NCBI RefSeq assembly: GCF_002592045.1
Contig: NZ_MEJG01000002.1
Location: 62,001 to 126,000, forward strand
Direction: 5' to 3'
Length of the DNA: 64,000 bases
Origin: Parasaccharibacter apium
GTDB taxonomy: Bacteria > Pseudomonadota > Alphaproteobacteria > Acetobacterales > Acetobacteraceae
Under the pieces are notes generated by a model, which did not search any database, was not told where the DNA came from, and saw nothing but the letters and a program-made list of their open reading frames with translations. Every line of letters starts with the position of its first letter. The stretch's first letter is position 1. This document shows, piece by piece, positions 40,165 to 49,387 of the stretch. The translations under genes were made by a program, and so were the position numbers.

Positions 40165-40173
40165 AAGCGTGGC

Positions 40174-41877
40174 TCATCCTTTCTGTGCGTGTGTCTGCGT
40201 GCTGGCATTGCGCGGGCCTGTGGGGCCGTAATCATAATCAGCCACGGCTATGCCGAACCTCTTGAGAGCCTCTGGCGCGTCCATCTCTGGCAAAATCAGC
40301 TCAATAAACACAGCTTTATCGGCCTGCTCTGCTTGTTTGAGCGCATCCTCTAACTCACTCACACGCTCCACTACGAGGGAGAGAGCTTTATCCTCACGGT
40401 CGAAGGCATGAGGCAAAGCCGCATAACGCCAATTTGCAATATCGTTATACCGTGACCGCTCCCCAAGGATGAGACGCTCAATCGTATAACCCTTGTTATT
40501 AAGCAAGAAGATGATTGGCTTCTGCCCATGACGGAGGATGGAAGAAAGCTCCTGCACTGTTAATTGAAAGGACCCATCCCCGATGAACAAAATATGCCGC
40601 CGTTCCGGGCTTCCCATGTAAGAGCCAAATAAAGCGGGGAGTGTATAGCCAATCGCCCCCCATATGGGCTGGGCGATATAACGCGTCTTTTGGGGGAAGG
40701 CTGTCCCCAAAAGGGCAGTATTGCTTGTCCCGGCCTCACCAATAATCACGTCTCCTTCCCGCAAGAAGGCCGCCACACGGGGCCAAAGAGCCGCATGGGT
40801 GAGGGCATCATCCCCTTGCCCGGATGCACTCGCTGCCCCTGTCGCAGGGCGCGCGGGCAATGTGCGTGTGCTAGGGGAGAGTTTTGCTAATAAAGCCTTC
40901 AACACCGCTGCCATCGGTGCAGCAGGGATAGACCGCCCAGCAAGGCTTACCTCATGGGCTAAGATATTAATAAAAGCCTCTGGCCGAATCTTCTGCGTAA
41001 AAAAGCCCGTATTAATCTCGGTAAAGCGTAGCCCAAGGCCAATCACACAATCGGACTGACTGACAAGCTCCCTTATATCAAGACGACTCGCAGCCCCCAC
41101 ATACCCACCTAGATAATAAGGGGCGGTCTCATCCAACACAGCTTTGGCAGGGGCCGTGGCCACACAAGCAATGACGCCTCGTTCGGCTAAGTCTGCCACC
41201 AAGGAGGCCGTGCCGAAACGATCCACATCAGCATCAAGAATCATAACAGGATGACGCGCTGCGGCAAGGCGTGTGGCAATATGCTCAGCTGCGAGGGCCA
41301 CTTGCTCCGCATCGCCTTGTGAATCCTCCAAGACAAGCGGTGCATCGGGCACCTCAATGCTTAAATGGGTAATGTCCGAAGGAAGTTGAAGATGGACAGG
41401 CCGCCGCTCCCGCCAACAAGCTTGGAGGACACGATCAATCTCCTCCACAGCATTAGCTGGGGTGAGGCGCGCTTGTGCGACTGTATATTCAGCCATGCAG
41501 CGGCCAATATTACCATAACCCCCATCAGCCAATGTGTGATGCAATAAGGCACGGCTTTCCACCGCATGCAGGGGGGGAATCCCCGTAATATGTACAAAAG
41601 GCACACGCTCTGCATAAGCCCCAGCGATGCCGCTAATAGCCCCAAGGTCCCCCACCCCAAGGGTGGTGACCAACCCACAAAGCCCTGCTGTGCGGGCATA
41701 GCCATCAGCCGCGTAAGCTGCGTTAAGCTCATTACAATTACCAACGAAGCTAACAGAGGGAGCCGCCTCTACCTGCTCTAGGAAGGAAAGATTAAAATCC
41801 CCCGGCACACCAAAAAGATGGCTAATGCCTGCCTCTGCCAAACGGCGAATGAGATAATCCCCTATCAACATACGCAT
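40174..41877 (-). CDS. ThDP-dependent 2-keto-acid decarboxylase
   Basis: A 567-residue thiamine-diphosphate enzyme of the pyruvate/indolepyruvate decarboxylase family. Catalytic residues match the family: Asp27 (GVPGDFN), Glu50 (NCNELNAAYAADGY) and the His113-His114 pair (LLHHTLADG). The ThDP/Mg motif runs GDGSFQLTVQE to NNKGYTIE. The N-terminal half (FGVPGDFNLSFLEQV, AGAYAERVPFVHITGIPP) is unlike the classical acetic-acid-bacterium pyruvate decarboxylase (AVAGDYNL type) and closer to indole- or phenylpyruvate decarboxylases. Its partner gene is an aromatic aminotransferase. An Ehrlich-type route to aromatic aldehydes is therefore likely, but pyruvate as substrate is not excluded. Confidence 0.88.
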   Translation of the reverse strand: MRMLIGDYLIRRLAEAGISHLFGVPGDFNLSFLEQVEAAPSVSFVGNCNELNAAYAADGYARTAGLCGLVTTLGVGDLGAISGIAGAYAERVPFVHITGIPPLHAVESRALLHHTLADGGYGNIGRCMAEYTVAQARLTPANAVEEIDRVLQACWRERRPVHLQLPSDITHLSIEVPDAPLVLEDSQGDAEQVALAAEHIATRLAAARHPVMILDADVDRFGTASLVADLAERGVIACVATAPAKAVLDETAPYYLGGYVGAASRLDIRELVSQSDCVIGLGLRFTEINTGFFTQKIRPEAFINILAHEVSLAGRSIPAAPMAAVLKALLAKLSPSTRTLPARPATGAASASGQGDDALTHAALWPRVAAFLREGDVIIGEAGTSNTALLGTAFPQKTRYIAQPIWGAIGYTLPALFGSYMGSPERRHILFIGDGSFQLTVQELSSILRHGQKPIIFLLNNKGYTIERLILGERSRYNDIANWRYAALPHAFDREDKALSLVVERVSELEDALKQAEQADKAVFIELILPEMDAPEALKRFGIAVADYDYGPTGPRNASTQTHAQKG

Positions 41878-42117
41878 GTCCGACTCCCCTCTCGTCTATT
41901 ATCATCCGCACATTGTGCCTTCGCGGTCTTTATACCGTGTTTCGCACGGCCCTGTATGCCTCTTTTCACAAACAAATGACTAACAAGACCGCTCTAAAAA
42001 CGTAGAAATACGCCTTGTGCAAAGAGAAAGCTGGCATCTTTTCCCAAGCCCGGATAAAGTCCCCCAGCCTTTATAGGCCCTAATGATGCACCATTGCTGG
42101 AGAGTGAACAGAATACC

Positions 42118-42990
42118 ATGAGCTGGCTGACCGAACATGTCCGTCCCAAATTACGGAGCCTGCTACAAAGGGAGGTCCCAGATAACCTCTGGACCAACTG
42201 TGAATCTTGCTCGCAGATGATGCTCACTAAGGAGCTTACCCGCAAAAAGAAAGTCTGCCCCCATTGTGGGCACCATATGCGTGCCGGGGCGCATGAGCGT
42301 ATGGCATGGACCTTTGATGACGGCCATTACACCACCATTGAGCTACCCTCCGTCCCTGCTGACCCGCTGCATTTTCGCGATTCCAAACGCTATACAGACC
42401 GCCTCAAAACGGCACGCTCTAAATCCAACTTGGAGGATTCCCTCCTTGTGGCACATGGCAAAATTGGCGGTCATGATGCCGTTGTTGCCGTCATGGCTTT
42501 TGAGTTCATGGCCGGGACAATGGGCAGCGCGTTAGGCGAAGCCTTCCTCGCGGCATGTCGCCTCGCTATCTTGCAAAAAGCCCCGCTCATCATCTTTACA
42601 GCCTCTGGTGGGGCGCGGATGCAGGAAGGGGTTGTCAGCCTCATGCAAATGCCCCGCACCACCATCGGGGTGGAGATGCTGCGCGAGGCCGGCTTGCCCT
42701 ATCTTGTTGTCTTTACCAACCCTACAACAGGCGGGGTGTCGGCCTCCTTTGCCATGTTAGGGGACATCCATATTGCCGAGCCTAATGCGCTCATCGCCTT
42801 TGCAGGACCGCGTGTAATTCGGGATACAGTGCGTGAGGAGCTACCTGAAGGCTTCCAACGCTCTGAATATCTCAAAGACCATGGGATGGTGGACCTCATC
42901 GCCACGCGTGATGAACTCCCCGCTCTTTTGGGACGACTCGTAGGGATGCTTAGCCCCACAAAAGACGCTCCCGCCCAAAAAGCATCCTAA
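42118..42990 (+). CDS. accD: Acetyl-CoA carboxylase carboxyltransferase beta subunit
   Basis: Half of the carboxyltransferase that makes malonyl-CoA for fatty acid synthesis; the alpha subunit is elsewhere. The 290 residues begin MSWLTEHVRPKL, followed by a zinc finger (CESC and CPHC pairs). The carboxyltransferase core includes SGGARMQEGVVSLMQM and TGGVSASFAMLGD. The earlier in-frame codon at 42094 is not needed. folC follows. Confidence 0.96.
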   Translation: MSWLTEHVRPKLRSLLQREVPDNLWTNCESCSQMMLTKELTRKKKVCPHCGHHMRAGAHERMAWTFDDGHYTTIELPSVPADPLHFRDSKRYTDRLKTARSKSNLEDSLLVAHGKIGGHDAVVAVMAFEFMAGTMGSALGEAFLAACRLAILQKAPLIIFTASGGARMQEGVVSLMQMPRTTIGVEMLREAGLPYLVVFTNPTTGGVSASFAMLGDIHIAEPNALIAFAGPRVIRDTVREELPEGFQRSEYLKDHGMVDLIATRDELPALLGRLVGMLSPTKDAPAQKAS

Positions 42991-43069
42991 CATTCCATTG
43001 CCCCGGCCCTTTCCTGACTAAACGGCCGGGTATGACCCCTCCCCTTCTGAGAAACCCGGATAGGCGATT

Positions 43070-44410
43070 ATGGCAACAAGCCCGCAAACCAACCTCCCCT
43101 CTGGTGAGTTCCACGGGCGGACGGGGGAGGTGGTGCGCCGCCTTCAAGAACTCCACCCCAAGCTCATCGACCTCTCCTTAGAGCGGCTAGAACGGCTACT
43201 CGCTCGCCTTGGCCACCCAGAGCAGCACTTACCCCCTACCATCCATGTCGCTGGGACAAATGGTAAGGGCAGCACATGCGCCAATCTCCGCGCCATTGCT
43301 GAAGCAGCAGGCTTAAAAGTGCATGTCATGACCAGCCCGCATCTCCTCAGCGTGACAGAGCGTTTTCGCCTTGCAGGGCAGCTTGTAACAGAAGATGACC
43401 TCATCGCGACTTTAGAGGAGATTGAACGGCTCAATGACGGGGCCCCCATCACCGTCTTTGAGGTCCTCACCGCAGCGGGGTTTTTGCTCTTCTCCCGTAT
43501 CCCTGCGGACCTTCTCATCCTTGAAGTCGGCCTTGGCGGGCGGTTTGATGCAACAAATGTCATCCCCACAGCACGCGCCTGCATCATCACCTCTATCAGC
43601 CTCGACCATCAAGCTTTTCTAGGGGATGACCTCGCCGGTATCGCGCGGGAAAAAGCGGGGATTATCAAGCAAAATGTGCCTGTCTTTGTCGCACCACAGA
43701 CTGATGCCGTCATGCAGGCCATCACAGACATCGCCACCGCCCATCAGGCCCCGCTCTATCGGTTAGGGCATGACATCACCCTCACAACGCAACGTGATGG
43801 GCTGCTTTACCACGATGATAAAGGCACGCTCACACTACCCTATCCGGCCCTCCACGGCCCTCATCAATACGATAATGCCGCCTTAGCCATTGCCGCCCTG
43901 CGTCATGCGGGCCTTACGCTGCCGCAAAATGCTTTTGCGGGCATTGCCAAAACCACATGGCCCGCTCGCTTACAGCCCCTCCATGGGGCATTGCATCACG
44001 CCCTCCCAACCGGGTGGGACTTACTCCTTGATGGCGGGCATAATCCCGGCGCGGGAGAGGCTTTGGCAAAAGTCCTCCACCACTGGCAGGATCGCCCCCT
44101 CCATCTGATTGTCGGGCTAAAAGACAGCAAGGATGTTACGGGCTTTCTCCGCCCGCTCATCCCCTATGCAACCACACTCCAAGCCGTGGCAGAGCCGGGT
44201 CAGCATTTGGCTATGCCTGTCCCTACCATTCTTAACGCTGCCCGTGCTGCGGGGGGAGAGGCTATAGCAGGGCCTGATATTCGCACCGCCCTACACTATC
44301 TGCGGACCAACCATGCCCCCCCGCACAGCCCCCCGGCGCGTGTCCTCATTTGTGGTAGCTTATATCTCGCAGGCTGTGCCCTCGCCCTTGATGGTGCTAC
44401 ACCGCACTAA
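43070..44410 (+). CDS. folC: Folylpolyglutamate synthase / dihydrofolate synthase
   Basis: Adds glutamate to dihydropteroate and then to folates. The 446 residues have the Mur-ligase-type ATP loop HVAGTNGKGSTCANL, the motif TSPHLLSVTERF and the metal-binding LEVGLGGRFDATN. It follows accD, as in many alphaproteobacteria, and precedes dnaB. Confidence 0.95.
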   Translation: MATSPQTNLPSGEFHGRTGEVVRRLQELHPKLIDLSLERLERLLARLGHPEQHLPPTIHVAGTNGKGSTCANLRAIAEAAGLKVHVMTSPHLLSVTERFRLAGQLVTEDDLIATLEEIERLNDGAPITVFEVLTAAGFLLFSRIPADLLILEVGLGGRFDATNVIPTARACIITSISLDHQAFLGDDLAGIAREKAGIIKQNVPVFVAPQTDAVMQAITDIATAHQAPLYRLGHDITLTTQRDGLLYHDDKGTLTLPYPALHGPHQYDNAALAIAALRHAGLTLPQNAFAGIAKTTWPARLQPLHGALHHALPTGWDLLLDGGHNPGAGEALAKVLHHWQDRPLHLIVGLKDSKDVTGFLRPLIPYATTLQAVAEPGQHLAMPVPTILNAARAAGGEAIAGPDIRTALHYLRTNHAPPHSPPARVLICGSLYLAGCALALDGATPH

Positions 44411-44448
44411 CCCACCTGCCCCTCACTTTGCATCGTAAGACCCCTCTC

Positions 44449-45975
44449 ATGAGCGACCAAAACCCTACTCCACAAACTAGCCCCACCACAGACCAAGGCG
44501 GGGAGTTACAAAGCCTTTTACAGCGTGTCCCCCCTGCCAATATGCAGGCAGAGCAAGCCCTCTTAGGGGCGATTCTGACCAATAACAAAGCCTATGAGAG
44601 CGTGTCGGACTTTCTCCACCCCTCTCATTTTGCTGATGCTGTCAATGCTCATCTTTATGAGCTTATCACCCGGCGAATTGAGCGTAATGGCGGCAAAGGC
44701 GGGGTGGACATCATCACCATGCGCGGGGATTTTGAGGCCAGTGCCACCCTCGCTGCTGCGGGCGGGACGGAGTATGTTGCTAAGCTGCTCAATGCCATGG
44801 TGGGGATTGTCAATGCGCGCGATTATGGGAAGGTCATCCATGATTGCTGGGTGCGCCGCCAGCTCATTGGCATTGGAACGGATATTGTCAATAACGCCTT
44901 TGGGGCACGCCCTGACCTTGACGGACCAGAGCAAATCTCCGCCTCGGAGGAAGCCCTCTTTAATCTCGCAACCGATAAAGGCCAAGAAGGTGGCTTTCTC
45001 GTTTTCTCCCAAGCCCTAAAGAGCGCGCTAGAGATTGCCGACCAAGCCTATCGTCATACGGGCGATATTGTGGGCCTCACCTCCGGCTTACGCGATTTTG
45101 ATAAAAAAACAGGCGGATTGCATCCCTCCGATCTGCTCATCCTCGCTGGTCGGCCTGCTATGGGGAAAACGGCCCTTGCGACAAAGATCGCCTTCTCCGC
45201 CGCACGCGCACTGATGCAAGAGGCCCAAGACGAAGGGCTGGAGAGACCGCGCGGAAGTGTCGCTATTTTCTCCCTTGAAATGTCCTCCGAGCAATTAGCC
45301 ACGCGTATCCTCTCCGAGCAAGCAGAGGTTTCGGGCGAGCGCATCCGCCGTGGCGATATTGGCTCGAAGGATTTTGACCGCTTTGTCCGTGTCGCAACGG
45401 AGCTACAACGCCTACCGCTGCATATTGACGATACACCGGCCATCTCCCTCTCCGCGATGCGAACGCGCTGCCGCCGCCTTGCGCGAACACACGGGCTAAG
45501 CCTTGTGGTGGTGGATTATCTCCAGCTTATGCGCCCTGCCATTGGGACACGGCCCGATAGCCGCGTGCTGGAAATCTCCATGATTACACAAGGGCTTAAA
45601 GCCATCGCAAAAGAGCTAGACGTCCCCGTGATTGCGCTCTCCCAGCTATCTCGCCAAGTGGAATCACGCGATGATAAACGCCCCATGCTCTCCGACCTAC
45701 GTGAATCAGGCTCGATTGAGCAAGATGCGGATGCGGTGATGTTTGTCTATCGTGAGGAATATTACCTCCAACAGCGCAAACCTAAAGATTCCACTTATTC
45801 CAGCCCGGAGAAGTACCAGCTTGCGCTTGAGGAATGGCAGCGCAAAATGTCGCTTGTCCATAATAAAGCCGAGCTTATTTTGGAAAAGCAACGCCACGGC
45901 CCCACAGGCACCATCCCCCTCTATTTTGAAGGGGAGTTCACCCGCTTTGGGGATTTAGATAGCTTCCACGAATAA
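44449..45975 (+). CDS. dnaB: Replicative DNA helicase DnaB
   Basis: Hexameric helicase at the replication fork, 508 residues from the ATG chosen; a TTG seven codons upstream is unlikely. The N-terminal collar domain starts at PPANMQAEQALLGAIL. The RecA-like motor has Walker A GRPAMGKTALA, FSLEMSSEQLATR, Walker B LVVVDYLQLM and the DnaB signature SDLRESGSIEQDADAV. No intein is visible. Confidence 0.97.
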   Translation: MSDQNPTPQTSPTTDQGGELQSLLQRVPPANMQAEQALLGAILTNNKAYESVSDFLHPSHFADAVNAHLYELITRRIERNGGKGGVDIITMRGDFEASATLAAAGGTEYVAKLLNAMVGIVNARDYGKVIHDCWVRRQLIGIGTDIVNNAFGARPDLDGPEQISASEEALFNLATDKGQEGGFLVFSQALKSALEIADQAYRHTGDIVGLTSGLRDFDKKTGGLHPSDLLILAGRPAMGKTALATKIAFSAARALMQEAQDEGLERPRGSVAIFSLEMSSEQLATRILSEQAEVSGERIRRGDIGSKDFDRFVRVATELQRLPLHIDDTPAISLSAMRTRCRRLARTHGLSLVVVDYLQLMRPAIGTRPDSRVLEISMITQGLKAIAKELDVPVIALSQLSRQVESRDDKRPMLSDLRESGSIEQDADAVMFVYREEYYLQQRKPKDSTYSSPEKYQLALEEWQRKMSLVHNKAELILEKQRHGPTGTIPLYFEGEFTRFGDLDSFHE

Positions 45976-46005
45976 CCACCGCCTCACATTGCTGCGAGCC
46001 GCCCC

Positions 46006-46983
46006 TTAATCATGAGGCGTTTCCGGCAATGGCGGGGTGATAACTGCTGCTGGGGTGGCCGCAATGACCTCTGGGGAGGGTTTACGCTTCCACCACCAGC
46101 CACGATGAATCATCTTCTCAAAGCGAATCTTCTGCCGCAACCAATTCAGCATGCCAGAGAAGGTAACGACCAGAATCCCAATCCCATCCCACACATCAAC
46201 AGGTTGATGGAAGATGAAATAACTAAAGGCCACAATCCAAGCCATCTGACTATATTGGGGCAAAGCTACGCGGTTAGCCGGGGCGATGGAGGCCGCCAAC
46301 ATCAGTAACAACTGCCCCGCAGCGGCCAAAAAGCCATAACCAAAAAGCAGTAGCCATTCCGCTACCGTATGAGGGATGACGAAATGCTTCGCCATCAAAA
46401 TCCCATCCCCCACTAACGGCCCAAACAAGCTAGAGCCAAACAAAGTAAGGCGGGACGCTTCCTTCCCCGCAAAGCGATAGGCAATCACACTCACAGCGGT
46501 GGACATCGCGGCTAAGACCGCACAAAGATGGCCGAAATTAAGGGCCTTCATACCGGGGCGCAGGACAATCATCACCCCAACAAACCCCAACAGAACAGAC
46601 AGCCACGCCCAGCCCGTCACCTGCTCTTTAAGGAATAAGACCGATACAATCGTCACAAAGAAGGGCATAAGGAACATGAGCGAGAGGGCCTCTGGCATGG
46701 GTAGAAGCATAAAGGCTTCCACACTGGCTGCTGTAGCCACAAACACCGCCGCCGCTCGTAACAGCCAGAGCCATGGATGGTTGGAGAGGACCAGCGCGCT
46801 ATAGGATTCCTGCGGTCGCCGCAATGTTGGGACAATCAAAAACCCAAAGACACCACCAAAAAAGGCGACCTCAAAAGGGTCCAACGCCCCTGCCAACCCT
46901 TTGGAGCAAGCATCACTGATGGAAAAGAACGCATACCCAATAAAAGCCAGCACAATGCCAGACGTAAAGAGTACCTTCCGCAT
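46006..46983 (-). CDS. EamA/DMT family transporter
   Basis: A 325-residue inner-membrane protein with about ten helices in two EamA repeats (SISDACSKGLAGALDPFEVAF and the second repeat ending ILVVTFSGMLN). A basic, proline-rich cytoplasmic tail of about 45 residues follows. AAGGAGTGGGG precedes the ATG. It is convergent with dnaB, and the TonB receptor lies upstream on the same strand. The substrate is unknown; related proteins export amino acids or import metabolites. Confidence 0.85.
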   Translation of the reverse strand: MRKVLFTSGIVLAFIGYAFFSISDACSKGLAGALDPFEVAFFGGVFGFLIVPTLRRPQESYSALVLSNHPWLWLLRAAAVFVATAASVEAFMLLPMPEALSLMFLMPFFVTIVSVLFLKEQVTGWAWLSVLLGFVGVMIVLRPGMKALNFGHLCAVLAAMSTAVSVIAYRFAGKEASRLTLFGSSLFGPLVGDGILMAKHFVIPHTVAEWLLLFGYGFLAAAGQLLLMLAASIAPANRVALPQYSQMAWIVAFSYFIFHQPVDVWDGIGILVVTFSGMLNWLRQKIRFEKMIHRGWWWKRKPSPEVIAATPAAVITPPLPETPHD

Positions 46984-47025
46984 GAAACCCCACTCCTTGG
47001 TACATCAATCATGGCTGCACCAGCC

Positions 47026-49263
47026 TTAGAGGGAGAAAGACACTCCCCCCATCACACTCCGCCGCAGCCCGTATTGTGGGGCACCAACCCCAATGCCGCT
47101 GCCATCGCGTAGCATATAATGCTTATCAAACAAGTTGATAACATCCAAGCGTAGCTGCATGTTATGCCCCCCTAATGCAGCGATATGACAGATATGCTGT
47201 ACCAGGGCGAGGTTAAAGGTCACATAGCGCGGCACATGCGCCCCGTTGGGGATGTCCCCAGTTGCCGTCTCTTTATCCTGCCGTAACCCGCTGCCATAAA
47301 CCATCGTCCCAGAAAGGTGCAAAGGGTGATTCGTTTTACGAAAAGCCGTATAAGCTGCCCCCGCTGAGGCCGTTACACGTTGATCATGGTCTAAATGCAC
47401 CCAATGATGGCGCATATATTGGAGGTCATCTTCATCAAAGTTCCATTGCGCGGAGTTAATATCCTTCCCCATCGCGCGGGAGAGGGCAACATTGCCATAT
47501 AAGCTCCACGGCCCCGCCTCATAATCGGTTGTAAACTCCACCCCCCGCACATGGCCCCGGCGGTAATTATAGGCCGTCAAAATCACCGGCGCGCCAAACT
47601 GCCCTTCATCCAGAAGATTTTTCGCATCCTTCCAATAAGCATCCACCCCGATGGACCAATGCGGGGTAAGGCGTTGGATAAAGCCAATATCGTAATAATT
47701 ATCCCGCTCTGCTTTCACGCGGTCATTTTGATAATGCGCTGGGGCGGCCGATGTATTGGCAAACCGGCTGAGGCTAGTTGTGCCGATGGTCTCAAAAGGT
47801 GGGGGGGTTAAATAACGCGCATAACCAACATGAAACCGCCCACCACGCCACGGTGTCCACACCAAAGAAATGCGCGGGCTAAGCTGATGAGCATGGACAT
47901 ATTCCTCCACACCATCAAACCGCGCACCAAGATTGAGGGTAAGTTTACGCGTAATCTTCCACTCATCTTGAATATACGCCCCATATAGAGCCCCGGTCTT
48001 GCCTGATGAATCATGCACATTCATCGGTTGAGGGATGATGCTTCCATCCTCTGCTAAGGGATACACCGAGGCGTTGCTTTTACTCACCGCTCGCTCCCCA
48101 TAGGCTTGCACCCCACCGCGCAGCGTATGAGCATGGTTAAGACGCCATGTTACATCACTTTGCACCCCGCTAGAAAAGACCGACCGCGCCGCTTGCTGTG
48201 CTATGCCGTTATAAACAAGGTCCCCCACCCAATCGGGCGAATAACGCATAGAGCTATAGCGAAGAATGGCTGATGTCTGAGCACTAACAGTCTCATGCTC
48301 CTCTTGCCATGAGAGGATAGCGAAGTCGGTAATCTGCTGCTGATGCTCATCCAGATGGCTACTATCAGGCGCGTTTGCCTGCATAGAGAGTACGTTATCT
48401 GCCTTAAAAAGCGGGGTTGCAAATTGATGTTGTTGGCCGGGATTATTAGGTAGCTGATACCACGCATTGGATATCCCCGCTGTAAAACTAAAGCGCGTCT
48501 CTGGCCGGAGGGTATAGCGCACATGCCCTAGGATATGATGCTGACGTGAGAGATCGTGAATCGCATTATAGCTGGGGGTGGTATTCTCTATCCCCACCCG
48601 GTCATGAATCATATCAGCGGTGATAAAGCCATCCCACTGGCCCCAATGCCCACCATATTGGAGGGAAGGCTGCACATAATCCCGCACCCCGCCATAGCCG
48701 GAGAGCATTCCGCCTTCATCCGATACACCATTTTTGGTTTGAATATCAATCACCCCCGCTTGGCGAAACCCATATTCCGCTGGCAGAACGCCCGTTGTCA
48801 GGCTCATAGAATGGGCAAAGCGGGTCATCAAAGCCTGCCCGAACACATTCACCCCTTCTGGCAGGGCCACACCATCCAGCCGGAATTGAACATTATTATG
48901 ATCCCCCCGGATATGAATCTGCCCATAACTATCCTGCGTAACACCGGGGGCCTGCAAAAGGATGCTGTTAAGGGCAGCATTATCCCCGCCGGGATTGGCC
49001 TCTATAGCTTTGCGGGAGAAACTTGTCTGCGTGGCCCCAATGGCAGGTTGCAAAGCTTGGCGCGCTTGGTCCAACCGCCGCGCTGTCACATGGATGTGCT
49101 CCTCCTGCGCGCTAAGCGGATGTGCCTCCTCTTGCCCCTCTGCTGCGTTATTAGCATCACGCTGCACAGGCTGGCGGCTCTCTTGTGCCCATATCGTAGG
49201 CGGTAACATCCCGCCTACAACCAAGGCGACATAAACACCCCCACCCCACCGCTTTACCGCCAT
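47026..49263 (-). CDS. TonB-dependent outer-membrane receptor, probably zinc-regulated
   Basis: A 745-residue outer-membrane receptor. A signal peptide ends at about residue 26 (TIWAQES). The plug domain has HIHVTARRLDQARQAL, QIHIRGDHNNVQFRLDGV and VIDIQTKNG. A C-terminal beta-barrel closes with VMGGVSFSL. Histidine-rich patches are frequent in the barrel (RQHHILGH, EYVHAHQ, RHHWVHLDHDQ). AAGGAGTGG precedes the ATG; an upstream GTG is less likely. A perfect Zur-box-like palindrome lies about 50 bases upstream. The palindrome and the histidines suggest zinc uptake of the ZnuD kind, powered by TonB-ExbB-ExbD such as the set near the window's right end. A metal chelate or other substrate remains possible. 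Confidence 0.88.
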   Translation of the reverse strand: MAVKRWGGGVYVALVVGGMLPPTIWAQESRQPVQRDANNAAEGQEEAHPLSAQEEHIHVTARRLDQARQALQPAIGATQTSFSRKAIEANPGGDNAALNSILLQAPGVTQDSYGQIHIRGDHNNVQFRLDGVALPEGVNVFGQALMTRFAHSMSLTTGVLPAEYGFRQAGVIDIQTKNGVSDEGGMLSGYGGVRDYVQPSLQYGGHWGQWDGFITADMIHDRVGIENTTPSYNAIHDLSRQHHILGHVRYTLRPETRFSFTAGISNAWYQLPNNPGQQHQFATPLFKADNVLSMQANAPDSSHLDEHQQQITDFAILSWQEEHETVSAQTSAILRYSSMRYSPDWVGDLVYNGIAQQAARSVFSSGVQSDVTWRLNHAHTLRGGVQAYGERAVSKSNASVYPLAEDGSIIPQPMNVHDSSGKTGALYGAYIQDEWKITRKLTLNLGARFDGVEEYVHAHQLSPRISLVWTPWRGGRFHVGYARYLTPPPFETIGTTSLSRFANTSAAPAHYQNDRVKAERDNYYDIGFIQRLTPHWSIGVDAYWKDAKNLLDEGQFGAPVILTAYNYRRGHVRGVEFTTDYEAGPWSLYGNVALSRAMGKDINSAQWNFDEDDLQYMRHHWVHLDHDQRVTASAGAAYTAFRKTNHPLHLSGTMVYGSGLRQDKETATGDIPNGAHVPRYVTFNLALVQHICHIAALGGHNMQLRLDVINLFDKHYMLRDGSGIGVGAPQYGLRRSVMGGVSFSL

Positions 49264-49311
49264 GCCACTCTCCACTCCTTCACGCACGCATCCTGCTTCG
49301 TGAAGAATGTT

Positions 49312-49328
49312 ATGTTATACTATAACAT
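49312..49328. promoter_or_regulatory. Zur-box-like operator
   Basis: A perfect 8-1-8 palindrome, ATGTTATA C TATAACAT, lies 49-65 bases before the receptor start codon. It matches the core of the proteobacterial Zur consensus (GTTATA-N-TATAAC with flanking AT). Zur represses zinc-uptake genes when zinc is plentiful. Binding is inferred from the sequence only. Confidence 0.72.
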
Positions 49329-49357
49329 TTGTGAAGATGCTTCTTACCCTTATCGTG

Positions 49358-49382
49358 AAAAAAGCCGGGACATAGCCCGGCT
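49358..49382 (-). terminator. Terminator of the cys/TauE operon
   Basis: On the minus strand an AGCCGGG/CCCGGCT stem with a six-base loop is followed by six Ts, directly after the TauE-type gene. Confidence 0.88.
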
Positions 49383-49387
49383 CATGG

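Noticed and set aside
40174-41877. Naming the decarboxylase as the classical acetic-acid-bacterium pyruvate decarboxylase
   Set aside because: Its N-terminal motif GVPGDFN and the region after it resemble indole/phenylpyruvate decarboxylases more closely than the AVAGDYNL type. I left the substrate open.
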